Translations under genes and position numbers: made by a program
Assembly (NCBI RefSeq): GCF_002288925.2
Contig: NW_022098067.1
Span: 4,044,950 to 4,108,949 of the forward strand
Source: Delphinapterus leucas
Lineage: Eukaryota > Chordata > Mammalia > Artiodactyla > Monodontidae
Length of the DNA: 64,000 bases
Direction of reading: 5' to 3'
In this document: piece after piece, positions 24,207-37,920 of the stretch
How positions within the stretch are numbered: the stretch's first letter is position 1
Layout: every line of letters starts with the position of its first letter
The notes under the pieces: model-generated
What the model saw: only the letters and a program-made list of their open reading frames with translations
Databases searched by the model: none
What the model was told of the DNA's origin: nothing

Positions 24207-24553
24207 GTTAATCAAACTTAAAAACATGCTTAAAAATAGAAAGGTATCTAGCAGGAAACTACGAGAGTAGAACAATAGTAAAGCAATCTTTTTGTTATTA
24301 AGAATAAGCCTTTTACATTAAACCTGTACAAAAACAGCTTTAATTTATGAAATGTTACATTTAAATCAAATATTAATAGGTAAAGGAGAATATTTTTGCC
24401 TGTTTTTCAGTGAAATAAGTAGGATATTAATGGCAATTAAGGGCCACAAAAGTTAGTAAGGAAATTCCCTGTGGTTTTGAGGGGCTTTTTGTGTTAAAAA
24501 AAATAATAATATAAATAAATAAATAAATATATATATATATATATAAAATTATA
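24207..24553. other. Spacer between two head-to-head L1s
   Basis: About 350 bp of AT-rich non-coding sequence ends in an (ATAA)n/(TA)n microsatellite (about 24500-24545). The 5' end of L1-B lies on its left and that of L1-C on its right, so two L1 5' UTRs face away from each other here. No coding sequence. Confidence 0.7.
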
Positions 24554-26096
24554 TGGAGAGTGGCCAAGATGGCAGAGTAGAAAGACCCTGAGCTCACAGC
24601 CTCTCACAGGCACACCAAAATCACAACTAACCACATAACAACCATTGATGGAAAAAACTGTTACCTACCAGAAAAGATCTTCTACAGCAAAAGACATAAA
24701 AAGAAACCTCAGTGAGATGGGGAAGAAGGGCAGATTCAGAATATAATCAAAACCCATACCCTGCAGTAGGGTAACCAACAAGTGGAGAATAATTATATTG
24801 CTGTGGTTCTCCCACAGGAGTGAGAATTCTGAGCCCCACATCAGACTCTGCAGCTTGGGCAGCTGGAACTGGGAAGACAGGCCCCCAGAGCATTTGGATG
24901 TGAAGGCAAGTGGCGAATAATTGCAGGAGCCCCACAGGACTGGGGGAAATAGAGACTTCACTCTTGAAGGATGCAAACAAAATCTCACACACACTGGAAC
25001 CCAGGGCAAAATACATAATTTGATAGGAGCCTAGGCCAGACGTACCAGCTGGTCTTGAAGAGTTTCCTGCAGAGGCAGGGAGGGGGGAGTGTGGCTTATC
25101 CTGGGGACACAGACACTGGTGTCAGACATATTGCAGAACATTCAGTGCCATGAACACTGCTGCTGTAAGCAGCTGCCATTTTCATTCATATTTGCCAAAA
25201 CCTAGCACCACCCAACAGCTTGGAGATGCCAGTGCTGGGAACCCTCAGGCCAAACAACTAACTGGGTGGGGACACAGCCCCACCCATAAGTAGACTGGTT
25301 GATTAACAACTAAAGAGCCCACAACTGCCTCTGGACACACCACTAGACAAGGTCCAGCCAGCCCACCAGAGGTATAAGACCCAGCACCACCCACCACTGG
25401 ACAGGCACTGGCCCTTCCCACCAGGAAGCCTGAACAAGCCTCTAGACCAGCCTCACCTACCAGGAGGCAACCAGAAGCAAGAAAATCATAATTCCACAAC
25501 ACAGGGCAGTCTCTACCCTGGGACCAGCTGGACCCTGGTCCTGCCCACAAGCAGACCAATGCCACCTCCAGGACACCCTGCACCCCATACTCAACTGTGT
25601 CAGGAATTGGCACCCCCTCCAACAATGATCTGAAACAAGGTCTGCGATCCCAGGACTCTGCGTCCAAATTCCAGGAACTAGTTCTGTCAGCCAGTGGTCT
25701 TACAATAACCCCCAAATCTGGCTTTACCTGGCAGTGGGTCGGCAACAGCTCCAGAGCCTTTGAGACCCTGACTCCACCCAGCAGTGATCCAACACTATCC
25801 CTGAGTACACCACGGATTCTGCAACCAGCCAACGTGTGACCAGGCAGCCCAAAGCATAGGCAAAAGTCAGGGGCTCAACAAAGCCTACTAGACCACCCAC
25901 AATGTCAGCCTGCAACAATAGAAGGACCCATGAAGCCCTCTTAGAGGGAACCTCTAGAGCATATAGCTTGGATGATGAGAAGGGAGTGCACTGTTGTGAC
26001 ATATAGGATGACTCCAACAGAGGACCACTGCTCCAAGGTTGAGAAATGTAACTAAACTACCACATACATAAAAATACAAGCAGCAACTTAGACAAT

Positions 26097-27015
26097 ATGA
26101 GGTGGCAAGGACTATGTTCCAGATGAAAGAGCAAGATAAAACCCCAGAAGAATAACTAAGTGAAGTGTCTACCCAAGAAAGCATAATGATCACAAACATA
26201 ATCAAAGAAATCGGGAGGAAGGATGCACAGAGCGAGAAGTTAGAGGTTTTTAACAATGAGCTAGAAAATATAAGGAGCAACCAAAGAGAGTTGAAGAATA
26301 CAATAACTGGAATGAAAAATACACTAGAAGGAATCAGTAATAGACTAAAAGATGCAGAAGAACAGATCATGGAACTGGAAGACAGAGTAGTGGAAATCAC
26401 TACTGCAGAGCAGAAAAAAGAAAAACAAATGAAAGAAATGAGGACAGTTTAAGAGACCTCTGGGACAACATCAAGCACACTAATATTTGCATTATAGGGG
26501 TCCCAGAAAGAGAAGAGAGAGAGAAAGGGCCTGGGAAAATATTTAAAGAGATAATAGTTGAAAACCTCCCTAATACGGGAAATGAAATAGTCACCCAAGT
26601 CAGGAAGTGCAGAGAATCCCATACAAGGTTAATTCAAAGAGGGACATCCCAAGGCACCTTATAACCAAACTGATGAAAATTAAAGATAAAGAGAGACTAT
26701 TAAACGCAACAAGGGAAAAGCAACAAATAACATACAAGGGAACTCCATAAGGCTATCAGCTGATTTTTCAGCAGAAACTCTGCAGGCCAGAAGAGAATGG
26801 CATAGTATATTTAAAGAGATGAAAGGGAAGACCTACAACCAAGAATACTCTACCCAGCAAGGCTCTCCTCCAGATTTGATGGAGAAATCAAAAGCTTTAC
26901 AGACAAGCAAAAGCTAAACGATTTCAGCACCACTAAACCACCTTTACAAAAAATATTAAAGGAAATTTTCAAGGTGAAAAAGAAAAGGGCACAACTAGAA
27001 AGAAGAAAATTGTGA
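26097..27015 (+). pseudogene. L1-C ORF1 remnant
   Basis: The start codon at 26097 (MRWQGLCSR in this frame) matches that of L1-A. An open stretch at 26165-26452 is rich in E, K, I and N with heptad-like spacing, fitting the ORF1p coiled coil. The frame is then broken, with the C-terminal RNA-binding region continuing to about 27015. Confidence 0.75.
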
Positions 27016-27487
27016 AATGAAAAAGCTCACCAGTAAAGGCAAACATAGAGTAAAAGTAGGGAATCATCCACACAGAAACTAGTAGGGAGCTTAAAAGAAA
27101 AAAGTAGCAAACTCATCTGTATCCACAATAAGTAGTTAAGGGATACACAAAATAATTAGATGTAAATATGATATCAAAAACAGTATTTGTGAGTGGAAGA
27201 GAGTACAAAGGGTGTATATTTAAAATGCATTTGAAATTAGGAGATCAGCAACTTAACACAATCATGTATGTGTGTGCATATATGTGTACATATATATATA
27301 GAGAGAGAGACTCATACTGAAAGCCCATGGCAATTGCAAGCCAAATAACTATGGTAGATATACACAGAAAAATGGAAAAGGAATCCAGATATAACACTAA
27401 AGATAGTCACCAAATCACAAGAAAAGAGAACAAAAGTAGAAAGGGGAACAAAAGACCTACAAAAACAAATCCAAAATAATTAACAAA

Positions 27488-30400
27488 ATGGCAATAAAAA
27501 CACACATATCAATAATTAAACGTAAATGGACAAAATGCTTCAACCAAAAGACATAGACAGGTTGACTGGATACAAAAACAAGACCTGTATATATGTTGCC
27601 TACAAGAGACTAGCTTCAGATCTAGAGATACATACAGAATGAAAGTGAGGGGTTAGAAAAAGTTATTCCATGCAAATGGACATCAAAAAAAGGCCAGATT
27701 AGCAATAATTATATGAAACAAAATAGACTTTAAAATACAGACTGTTACAAGACACAAAGAAGAACACTACATAATGAGCAAAGGATCAATCCAAGAAGAA
27801 GATATAACAGTTGTAAATATACATGTGTGCAACATAGGAGCACCCTCATATATAAGGCAAATGTTAACAGACATAAAAGGAGAAATTGACTGTAGCACAA
27901 TAATAGTGGGGTATTTTAGCACTCCACTTACATCAATGGACAGGTCATCCACACAGAAAATCAACAAGGAAACACAGGCCTTAAATGACACTTTAGACTA
28001 GATGGACTTAATTGATATTTATAGAACATTCCATCTCAAAGCAGCAGAACACACATCCTTTTCAAGTGCACATAGAACATTCTCCTGGATACATCATGTG
28101 TGGGGCCACAGAGCAAGCCTTGGTAAATTTAAGAAAACTGAAGTCATATCAAGCATCCTTTCCAACAACAATGCTAAGAGGCTAGAAACCAACTACAAGA
28201 AAAAACTGCAAAAAGCACAAACACGTGGAGGCTAAACAATACGCTACTAAACAACCAACGGATCACTGTAGAAATCAAAGAAGAACTCAAAACATGCCTA
28301 AAGACAAATGAAAACAAAAATAAGACAATCCAAAACCTATGGGATGCAGAAAAAGTAGTTCTGAGAGGGAAGTTTATAGAGATACAAGTTTACCTAAGGA
28401 AACTAGAAAAATCTCAAATAAACAACCTAAACTTACACCTAAAGCAACTAGAGAAAGAACAAACAAAACCCAAAGTTAGTAGAAGGAAAGAAATCATAAA
28501 GATCAGAGATATAATAAATGAAATAGAGACTAAGACAACAATAGAAAAGATCAATGAAACTAAAACCTGGCTCTTTGAAAAGATAAACAAAATTGATGAA
28601 CCATAGGGCAGACACATCAAGAAAAAAAGGGAGAGGGCCCAGATGAATAAAATCAGAAATGAAAAAGGAGAAGGGACAACCGACACCATGGAAATACAAG
28701 CGATCATAAGACTACTATGAGCAACTATACACCAGTAAAAAGGACAACCTAGAAGAAATGGACAAATTCTTAGAAAGGTACAATCTCTTAAGGCTGAAAC
28801 AGGAAGAAATAGAAAATATGAACAGACCAATTGCCAGTACTGAACTTGAATCAGTAATTTAGAAACTCCCAACAAACAAAAGTCCAGGACCAGATGGCTT
28901 CACAGGTGAATTCTACCAAACATTTAGAGAAGAGTTAAAACCTATCCTTCTGACAATATTCCAAAAAAAAGTACACATGAAGAAACACATCTGAACTCAT
29001 TCCATGAGGCCCCCATCACCTCAATACCAGAACTAGACAAAGATAAAACACAAAATAGAAAATTCCAGGCCAATTGATACAAAAATCCTCAACAAATTAC
29101 TAGCAAATCAAATCCAACAATACATTAAAAGAATCATACACCATGATCCAGTGAGATTTATCCCAGGGATGCAAAGATTTTTCAATATCTGAAAATTAAT
29201 ACACCACATTAACAAATTGAAGGATAAAAACAATTTGATCATCTAGATAGATGCAGAAAAAGGTTTTGATAAAATTCAACATCCACTTGTGATAAGAACT
29301 CCAGAAAATGGGCATAGAGGGAACATACCTCAACGTAATAAAGGTCATCTATGACAAACCCACAGCTAACATCATACTCAGGGATGAAAATCTGAAAGCA
29401 TTCCCTCTAAGATCAGGAACAAGACAAAGATGCCCACCCTCGCCACTTTTATTCAACATAGATTCAGAAGTCCTAGCCACAGCGATCAGAGAAGAAGAAC
29501 AAATAAAAGGAATCCATATTGGAAAGGAAGAAGTAAAACTATCACTGTTAGAACAAAAAATTTTACAATTTGCATGGAAACACAGAAGACCACACATAGC
29601 CAGAGAAATCCTGAGAAATGAAAACAGACCTGGAGGAGTCAGGCTCTCTGACTGTAGTACAAACCTACAGCAATCAAAACGGTATAGTACTGGCACAAAA
29701 ACAGAAATATGGATCAATGGAACTGGATAGAAAGCCCAGAGATAAACGCACGCGCTGTTGGTCACCTAATCTATGAAAAAGGAGGCAGGGAATTACAATG
29801 GTGAAAAGAGCTACATGTAAAAGAATGAAATTAGAACACTCTCTAATACCATATACAAAAACAAACTCAAAGTGGATTAAAAATATGAATGTAAGGCTGG
29901 GTGCTATAAAACTCTTAGAGGAAAACATAGGCAGAACACTCTTTGACATAAATTGCAGCAAGATCATTCATGATCCACCTCCTGGGGAAATGAAAATAAA
30001 AACAAAAATAAACAAATAGGATCTATTATACTTAAAAGCTTTTGCACAGCAAAGAAAAACATAAATGAAATAAAAAGACAACCTGTACAATGGGAGAAAA
30101 TATTTGCAAATGAAGCAACTGACAAGGGATTAATCTCCAAAATATACAAACAGCTTATGTGGCTCAATATCAAGAAAACAAACAACCCAATCCAAAAATG
30201 GGTGGAGGATCTAATAGACATTTTTCCAAAGAAGACATACAAATAGCTAAAAGCACATGAAAAGCTGCTAAATATCACTAATTATTAGAGAAATGCGAAT
30301 CAAAACTACAATCAGTTTTCACCTCACACCAGTCAGAATGGCCATCATCAAAAAGTCTACAAATAATAAAAGTTGAGAGCATGTGAAGGAAAGGGAGCCA

Positions 30401-30569
30401 CCATACACTGTTGGTTGGAATGTAAACCACTAAGGAGAACAGTATGGTGTAGCCTCTAAGGAGAACAGTACAGAGGGTCCTTAAAAAACTAAAAATAGAG
30501 TTACCACATGATCCAGAAATCCTGCTCCTGGCATATCTGGAGAAAACTCTAATTCAAAAAATACATGCA
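27488..30569 (+). pseudogene. L1-C ORF2 remnant, deleted for FADD, split by insertion
   Basis: The start is at 27488. Endonuclease-type sequence lies at 27560-28150. The RT region is frameshifted. The open piece 29308-29730 includes the fusion SLLEQKIL, where intact copies have SLFADD followed about 140 codons later by LEQKIL. The deletion keeps the frame, but RT cannot work without the two catalytic aspartates. The last codons continue at 44464-44760 beyond the inserted L1s. Confidence 0.85.
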
Positions 30570-32508
30570 GCTTAGGGAACCTTCAAGATGGTGGAGGAGT
30601 AAGACGTGGAGATCACCTTCCTCCGCACTAATACGTCAAAAATACATCTATATGTGGAACAACTCCTACAGAACACCTACTGAATGCTGGCAGAATACCT
30701 CAGACTTCCCAATTGGCAAGAAAATCCCCACATACCCAGGTAAGGCAAAAGAAAAAAGAAAAAACAGAGACAAAAGAATAGGGATGGGACCTGCACCTCT
30801 GGGAGGGAGCTGTGAAGGAGGAAAAGTTTCTGCACACTAGGAAGACCCTTCACTGGTGCAGATGGGGGGATGGGCAGGGGGAAGCTTCGGAGCCATGGAG
30901 GAGAGTGCAGCAACAGAATTGCAGAGGGCAAAACAGAGAGATTCACGCACAGAGGATTGGTGCTGACCAGAACTCACCAGTCTCAGAGACTTGTCTGCTC
31001 ACCTGCTGGTGTGCGTTGGGGCTGGGAGCTGAGGTTCAGGCTTTGGAGGTCAGATCCCAGGGAGAGGACTGGGGTTAGCTGCGTGACCACAGCCTGAAGG
31101 GGGCTAGTGTGCCACAGCTAGATGGGAGGGAGTCCGGAAGAAAGTCTGGACCTGCCTAAGAGGCAAGAGGCCATTGTTTTGGGGTGCATGAGGAGAGGGG
31201 ATTCCTTCCCTGCCTGTGCATGGAAGGCAGAGCAAACGCCTAAACGAGCTCCAGAGATGGGCACAAGCCAGGGCTATCAGCTTGGAACCCAGAGATGATG
31301 TGAAATGCTAACGTTGCTTCTGCTGCCACCAAGAGTCCTGTGTGCAAGCACAAGTCACTATCCACACCCCCCGTGGGAGCAGCCTATGCAGCACGCCACA
31401 GCAAGAGTCCCATGATCCAGAGACAAGTACCCCAGGAGAACAAATGGTGCACCTCAGGCATTTGCAATGTCAGGCGGCCTCTGCTGCTGCAGATTCACCC
31501 TGCATTACAAATATAACTACCATACCCTCCCTCCCCCAGCCTGAATGAGCAGGAGCCCCTAATCAGCCACTGCTTTAACCCCATCCTCTCTGGGAAGAAC
31601 AGATTCTTGAGGGCAACCTATAGGCAGAGATGGGTCCAAAACCAAATGTGAACCCAAGGAGCTGTGCGAACAAAGAACAGAAAGGGAAATTTCTACATGC
31701 AGCCTCAGGAGAATTGGATTACAACTCCACAGTCAACTTGATGTACCCTGCATCTAGGGAATACATGAACAGAAAATGAATCATCACAAAATTGAGGCAG
31801 TGGACCGTGGGAGCAACTGTAGACTTGGGGTTTGCTGTCTGTGACCGATTTGTTTCTGATTTTATGTTTATCTTAGATTAGTTTTTAGCACTTGTAATAA
31901 TTGGTGGATTTGTGTATTGTTTGGTTGCTCTCTTCTTTTTTATTATTATTTTCTTATTTTAATAAATTTTTAATTTATTATTATTTTCTTTTTACTCCCT
32001 TTTATTCTGAGCCTTGTGGCTGACAGGGTCTTGATGCTCCTGCCTGGTGTCAGGTCTGAGTTTCTGACGTGGGAGAGCCAAGTTCAGGACATTGGACCAC
32101 CAGAGACCTCCCAGCCCTAAGGCATCTGAATCAGGGAGAGCTCTCCCAGAGCTCTCCATTGCAACACTAAGACCCAGGTCCACGCAACGGCCAGAAGCTC
32201 CAGTGCTGAACGTCCCATGCCAAACAACTAGCAAGACAGGAACGCAACACAACCCATTAGCAGAGAGGCTGCCTAAAATCATAATAAGTTCACAGACACC
32301 CCAAAACACACCACCAGACATGGTTCTGCCCACCAGAAAGACAAGATGCAGCCTCATCCACCAGAACACAGGCACCAGTTCCCTCCACCAGGAAGTCTAC
32401 ACAACCCACTGAATCATCCTTACCCACTGGGGGCAGACACCAAACACAACGTGAAGTACGAACCTGCATCCTGCAAAAAGAGACCCCAAACACAGTAAGT
32501 TAAGCAAA

Positions 32509-33410
32509 ATGAGAAGACAGAGAAATACGCAGCAGATGAAGGAGCAAAGTAAAAACCCACCAGACCAAACAAATGAAGAGGAAATATGCAGTCTACCAGA
32601 AAAAGAATTCAGAGTAATATAGTAAAGATGATCCAAAATCTTGGAAATAGAGTGGAGAAAATACAAGAAACATTTAACAAGGACCTAGAAGAACTAAAGA
32701 GCAAACACACAATGATGAACAACACAATAAATGAAATTAAAAATGTTCTAGAAGAAATCAACAGCAGAATAACTGAGACAGAGAAAAGGATAAGTGACCT
32801 GGAAGATAAAATAGTGTAAATAACCACTCCAGATCAGAATAAAGAACAAAGAATGAAAAGAATTGAGGGCAGCCTCAGAGACATCTGGGACAACATTAAA
32901 TGCACGAACATTAGAATTATAGTGGTCCCAGAGAAGAAGAGAAAAACAAAGGGACTGAGAAAATATTTGAAGAGATTAGGGTTGAAAACTGCCCTAATAT
33001 GGGAAAGGAAATAGTCAGTCAAGTCCAGCAAACACAGAGAGTCCCATACATGATAAATCCAAGGAGAAACATGCCAAGACACATATTAATCAAACTATCA
33101 AAAAATAAATACAAATAAAAAATATTAAAAGTAGCAAGGGAAAAGCAACACATAACATACAAGGGAATCCCCAAAAGGTTTACAGCTGATCTTTCAGCAG
33201 AAACACTACAAGCCAGAAGGGGGTGGCAGGACATATTTAAAGTGATGAAATGGAAAAACCTACAACAAAGATTACTCTACCCGCAGGATCTCATTCAGAT
33301 TCAACAGAAAAAGTAAAACCTTTACAGACAAGCACAAGCTAAGAGAATTCAGCACCACCAAACGAGCTTTACAACAAATGCTAAAGGAACTTCTCTAGGC
33401 AGGAAACACA
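32509..33410 (+). pseudogene. L1-D ORF1 remnant
   Basis: The start is at 32509 (MRRQRNTQQ). The piece 32586-32819 is a K/E/N-rich coiled-coil-like stretch. A TAA at about 32817 and later frameshifts break the C-terminal RNA-binding part. Confidence 0.75.
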
Positions 33411-33456
33411 AGAGAATGAAAAGACCTAAAAAAACAAACCCAAAACAATTAAGAAA

Positions 33457-36400
33457 ATGGTAATAGGAACATACATATCGATAATTACCTTAAATGTAAA
33501 TGGATTAAATGCTCCAGCCAAAAGATATAGACTAGCTGAATGGATACAAAACAACACCTGTATATATGCTATCTACAAGAGTCCCACTTCAGACTTAGGG
33601 ATGCATACAGACTGAAAGTGAAGGGATGGGAAAAGTTATTCCATGCAAATGGAAATCAAAAGAAAGCTGGAGTAGCAATTCCCATATCAGACAAAATAGA
33701 CTTTAAAATAAAGACTATTACAAGACAGAAAGAAGGACACTACATAATGATCAAGGGATCAATCCAAGAAGGAGATATAAAAATAGTAAATATCTATGCA
33801 GTAACGTAGAAGTACTTCAATACATAAGGCAAATGCTAACTGCCATAACAGGTCAAATTGACAGGAACACAATAATAGTAGGGGACTTTAACCCCTCACT
33901 TTCACCAATGGAAAGATCATCCAAAATGAAAATAAATAAGAACATAGAAGCTTTAAATGATACATTAAACAAGATGGACTTAATTGATATTTATAGGACA
34001 TTCCATCCAAAAACAACAGAATACACTTTCTACTCAAGTGCTCATGGAACATTCTCCAGGATAGATCATATCTTGGTTCACAAATCAAACCTTGGTAAAT
34101 TTAAGAAAATTGAAATCATATCAAGTATCTTTTCTGACCACAAAGCTATGAGACTAGATATCAATTACAGGAAAAAAACCCAAGAAATGCAAACACATGG
34201 AGGCTGTACAATACACTACTAAATAACCAAGAGATCACTGAAGAAATCAAAGAGGAAATAAAAAAATACCTAGATACAAATGACAATGAAAACACGATGA
34301 CCTAAAATCTATGGGATACAGCAAAAACAGTTCCAAGTGGGAAGTTTATAGCAATACAATCCAACCTCAGGAAACAAGAATAATCTTGAAAAACACAACC
34401 TAAACTTACACCTAAAGCAATTAGAGAAAAGAAGAACAACAAAAAGCCCCCAAAGTTAGCAGAAGGATGGAAATCATAAAGATCAAATCAGAAAAAAATG
34501 AAAAAGACATGAAGAAAACAGTAACAAAGATCAATAAAACTAAAAGATTTTTCTTTGAGAAGATAAACAAAATTGATAAAACCATTAGCCAGATTCATCA
34601 AGAAAAAAAGGGAGAAGACTCAAATTAACAGAATTAGAAATGATAAAGAAGTAACACCTGACACGGCACAAATACAAAGGATCATGAGAGATTATGACAA
34701 GAAACTATATGCCAATAAAATGGACAATCTGGAAGAAATGGACAAATTCTTAAAAATGCACAACCTTCTGAGACTAAACCAGAAAAAAGTAGAAAATATA
34801 AACAGACGAATCACAGACACTGAAATTGAAACTGTTATTAAAAAGCTTCCAACAAACAAAAGCCCAGGACCAGATGGCTTCACAGCGAATTCTATCAAAC
34901 ATTTAGAGAAGAGCTAACACCCATCCTTCTCAAGCTCTTCCAAAATATAGCAGAGGAAGGAACTCCCCCAAACTCATTCCATGAGGCCACTATCACCCTG
35001 ATACCAAAACCAGACAAAGGTGTTACAAAAAAGGAAAACTACAGGCCAATATCACTGACTAATATAGATACAAAAATCCTCAATAAAATACTAACAAACA
35101 AAATCCAACGGCACATTAAAAGGATCATACACCATGATCAAGTGGGGTGTATCACAGGAATGCAAGGATTCTTCAATATACACAAATCAATCAATGTGAT
35201 ACATCAGGTTGACAAATTGAAGGATAAAAATCATATGATATTCTCAATAAATGCAGGAAAAGCTTTTGACAATATTCAACACCCATTTATGATAAAAACT
35301 CTGCAGAAAGTAGGCAGAGGGAAACTACCTCAACATTATAAATGACACACCCACAGCCAACATTGTTCTCAATGGTGAAAAGCGGAAACCATTTCCTCTA
35401 AGATCAGGAACAAGACAAGGTTGTCCACTCTCACCACAATTATTCAACATAGTTTTGGAAGTTTTAGCCACAGCAATCAGAGAAGAAAAAGAAATAAAAG
35501 GTATCCAAATCAGAAAAGAATAAAATTGTTACTGTTTGCAGATGACATGATACTATACATAGAGGTCCCTAAAGATGCTACCAGAAAACTACTAGAACTA
35601 ATCAATGAATTTGGCAGGATACAAAATTAATGCACAGAAATCTCTTGCATTCTTATACACTAATGATTAAAAATCTGAAAGGGAAATTAAAGAATAACTC
35701 CCACTTACCACTGCAACAAAAAGAATAAGATACCTAGGAATAAACCTACCTAAGGAGACAAAAGACCTGTATGCAGAAAACTATAAGACACTGATGAAAG
35801 AAATTAAAGACTATACAAACAGTTGGAGGGATATACCATGTTCTTGGAATGGAAGAATCAACATTGTTAAAATTACTATACTACCCAAAGCAATCTACAG
35901 ATTCAGTGCAATCCCTATCAAACTACCAATGACACTTTTCAGAGAACTAGAGCAAAAACTTTCACAATTTTTATGGAAACACAAAAGACCCCGAATAGCC
36001 AAAGCAATTTCAAGAAAGAAAAATGGAGCTGGAGAAATCAGGCTCCCTGACTTCGGACTATACTACAAAGCTACAGTAATCAAGGCAGTATGGTATAAGC
36101 ACAAAAAAAGAAATATAGATAATTGGAACAGGATAGAAAGTCCAGAGATCAACCCACGCACATATGGTCACCTTATTTTTGATAACGGAGGCAAGAATAT
36201 ACAATGGAGAAAAGATAGCCTCTTCAATAAGTGGTTCTGGGAAAACTGGACAGCTACATGTAACACAATGAAATTAGAACACTCCATAACACTGTGTACA
36301 AAAATAAACTCAAAATGGATTAAAGACCTAAATGTAAGGCCAGACACTGTAAAACTCTTAGAGGAAAAGATAGGCAGAACACTCTATGACATAAATCACA

Positions 36401-37246
36401 GCAAGATCCTTTTTGACTCACCTCCTAGAGAAATGGAAATAAAAATAAACAAATGGGTCCTAATGAAACTTAAAGGTTTTTTTCACAACAAAGGAAACCA
36501 TAAAGAAGATGAAAAGACAACCCTCAGAATGGGGGAAAATATTTGCAAATGAAGCAACTGACAAAGGATTAATCTCCAAAATATACAAGCAGCTCATGCA
36601 GCTCAATATCAAAAAACAAACAACCCAATCCAAAAATGGGAAGAAGACCTAAATAGACATTTCTCCAAAAGAAGATATAGAGATTGCCAACAAACACATG
36701 AAAGGATGCTCAACACCACTAATTATTAGAGAAATGCAAATCAAAACTACAATATGGTATCACCTCATACCAGTTAGAGTGCCCATCATCAAAAAATCTA
36801 CAAACAATAAATGCAGGAGATGGTGTGGAGAAAAGGGAACCCTCTTGCAGTGTTGGTGGGCATGTAAATTGATACGGCCACTATGGAGAACAGTATGGCG
36901 GTTCCTCAAAAAACTAAAAATATAACTACCATATGACCCAGCAATGCCACTACTGGCCATAAACCCTATGAAAACCATAAATCAAAAAGAGCCATGTACC
37001 ACAATATTCATTGCAACACTATTTACAATAGCCCAGACATGGACGCAACCTAAGTGTCCATCACAGGATGAATGGATAAAGAAGATGTGGCACATATATA
37101 CAATGGAATATTACTCAGCCATAAAAAGAAATGAAATTGAGTTATTTGTAGTGAGGTGGATGGACCAAGAGTCTGTCATACAGAGTGAAGTAAGTCAGAA
37201 AGAGAAAAACCAATACCATCTGCTAACACATATATATGGAATCTAA
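33457..37246 (+). pseudogene. L1-D ORF2 remnant (endonuclease / RT)
   Basis: The start is at 33457 (MVIGTYISI). Endonuclease-type pieces lie at 33540-33809 and 33833-34222. RT motifs include FADD in the piece 35421-35630. The longest open piece is 252 codons (35794-36552), covering the RT C-terminal region. The final codons end at 37246. Short indels separate the pieces, so the protein is not made intact. Confidence 0.88.
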
Positions 37247-37619
37247 TAAAAGAAAAAAAAATGGTTCTGACGAACCTAGGGGCAGGACAGGAATAAAGAC
37301 GGAGATATAGAGAATGGACTTGAGGACATGGGGATGGGGAAGGGTAAGCTGGGACGAAGTGAGAGAGTGGCATGGACATATATACACTACGAAATGTAAA
37401 ATAGATAGCTAGTGGGAAGCAGCTGCATAGCACAGGGAGATCAGCTTTGTGCTTTGTGACCACCTAGAGAGGTGGGGTAGGGTGTTTGGGAGGGAGATGA
37501 AAGGGGGAGTGATATGCTGATATATGTACACATATAGCTGATTCACTTTGTTATATAGCAGAAAATAACACAACACTGTAAAGCACTTATACTCCAATCA
37601 AGATGTTAAAAAAAAAAGG

Positions 37620-37628
37620 ATACATACA
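37620..37628 (+). repeat. Middle copy of the shared target-site sequence
   Basis: ATACATACA directly follows the L1-D poly(A) and precedes L1-E. It is the middle of three copies (30561-30569, 37620-37628, 44455-44463) of one 9-bp L1-C sequence, so it serves as right duplication of L1-D and left duplication of L1-E. The outer two copies are identical; this one has G to A. Confidence 0.8.
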
Positions 37629-37920
37629 GAAAGAACATAAAGATTTGGAATCAGAATATGGAGGTGTGGGAAGATGTGGAGTTCGCTTCTCCCCACAACT
37701 AATGTGCCTGCCAGATGTTGGTGGGTGACCTTGATGCCCAAGGACATGGGACAAACCTCCAAGTGAACTGGTAGGACGTGAGGGGATTCAGGAGTGATGA
37801 GAAGTAGAAGCCAGACAGGGCCAGCGTCCCTGAGGGTTCTCTGGCAGGGGTAAGTGTTGCCCATGCCTGGCGGGACCCTTGGGAGCTTGGATCATGGGGG
37901 AGTGCACTGAGAGTTTCCCC

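Larger units (their letters stand above)
24554..30569 (+). mobile_element. L1-C, segment 1 of 3 (5' UTR, ORF1, most of ORF2)
   Basis: The element starts at TATGGAGAGTGGCCAAGATG. It has a 5' UTR of about 1.5 kb, ORF1 from 26097 and ORF2 from 27488. At 30569 it breaks off in the ORF2 C-terminal region at AATTCAAAAAATACATGCA. The direct continuation CCCCAGTGTTCATTTTAGC appears at 44464, after two inserted L1s. ORF2 carries the same FADD-removing deletion as L1-A (junction about 29545-29555). Over the ORF2 region around 28414-28875 the sequence is nearly identical to L1-A 1404-1780, while the 5' UTRs differ clearly. Confidence 0.93.
30570..37617 (+). mobile_element. L1-D: full-length L1 nested in L1-C
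   Basis: It begins with a 5' UTR of cetacean L1 type (GATGGTGGAGGAGTAAGACG). ORF1 starts at 32509, ORF2 runs 33457-37246, and the 3' UTR ends in a poly(A) at 37607-37617. The total is about 7.05 kb. It is bounded by ATACATGCA at 30561-30569 and ATACATACA at 37620-37628, a 9-bp duplication with one mismatch. FADD is intact at about 35536 but ORF2 has several frameshifts. L1-E lies immediately to its right. Confidence 0.93.

Noticed and set aside
25245..25832. 195-codon open frame on the minus strand
   Set aside because: Antisense to the L1-C 5' UTR, which is GC-rich. No domain is recognisable and L1-A does not preserve the frame.
28414..28875. 153-codon minus-strand frame, closely matched by the frame at 1404-1817
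   Set aside because: Both are antisense shadows of L1 ORF2. Their similarity reflects the related L1 copies, not a conserved gene.
1..30569. L1-A and L1-C as the arms of an inverted segmental duplication
   Set aside because: Similarity stops at the L1 5' ends; flanks are L2 (5325) on one side and an AT microsatellite (24545) on the other, and the 5' UTRs differ. Separate insertions explain this better.
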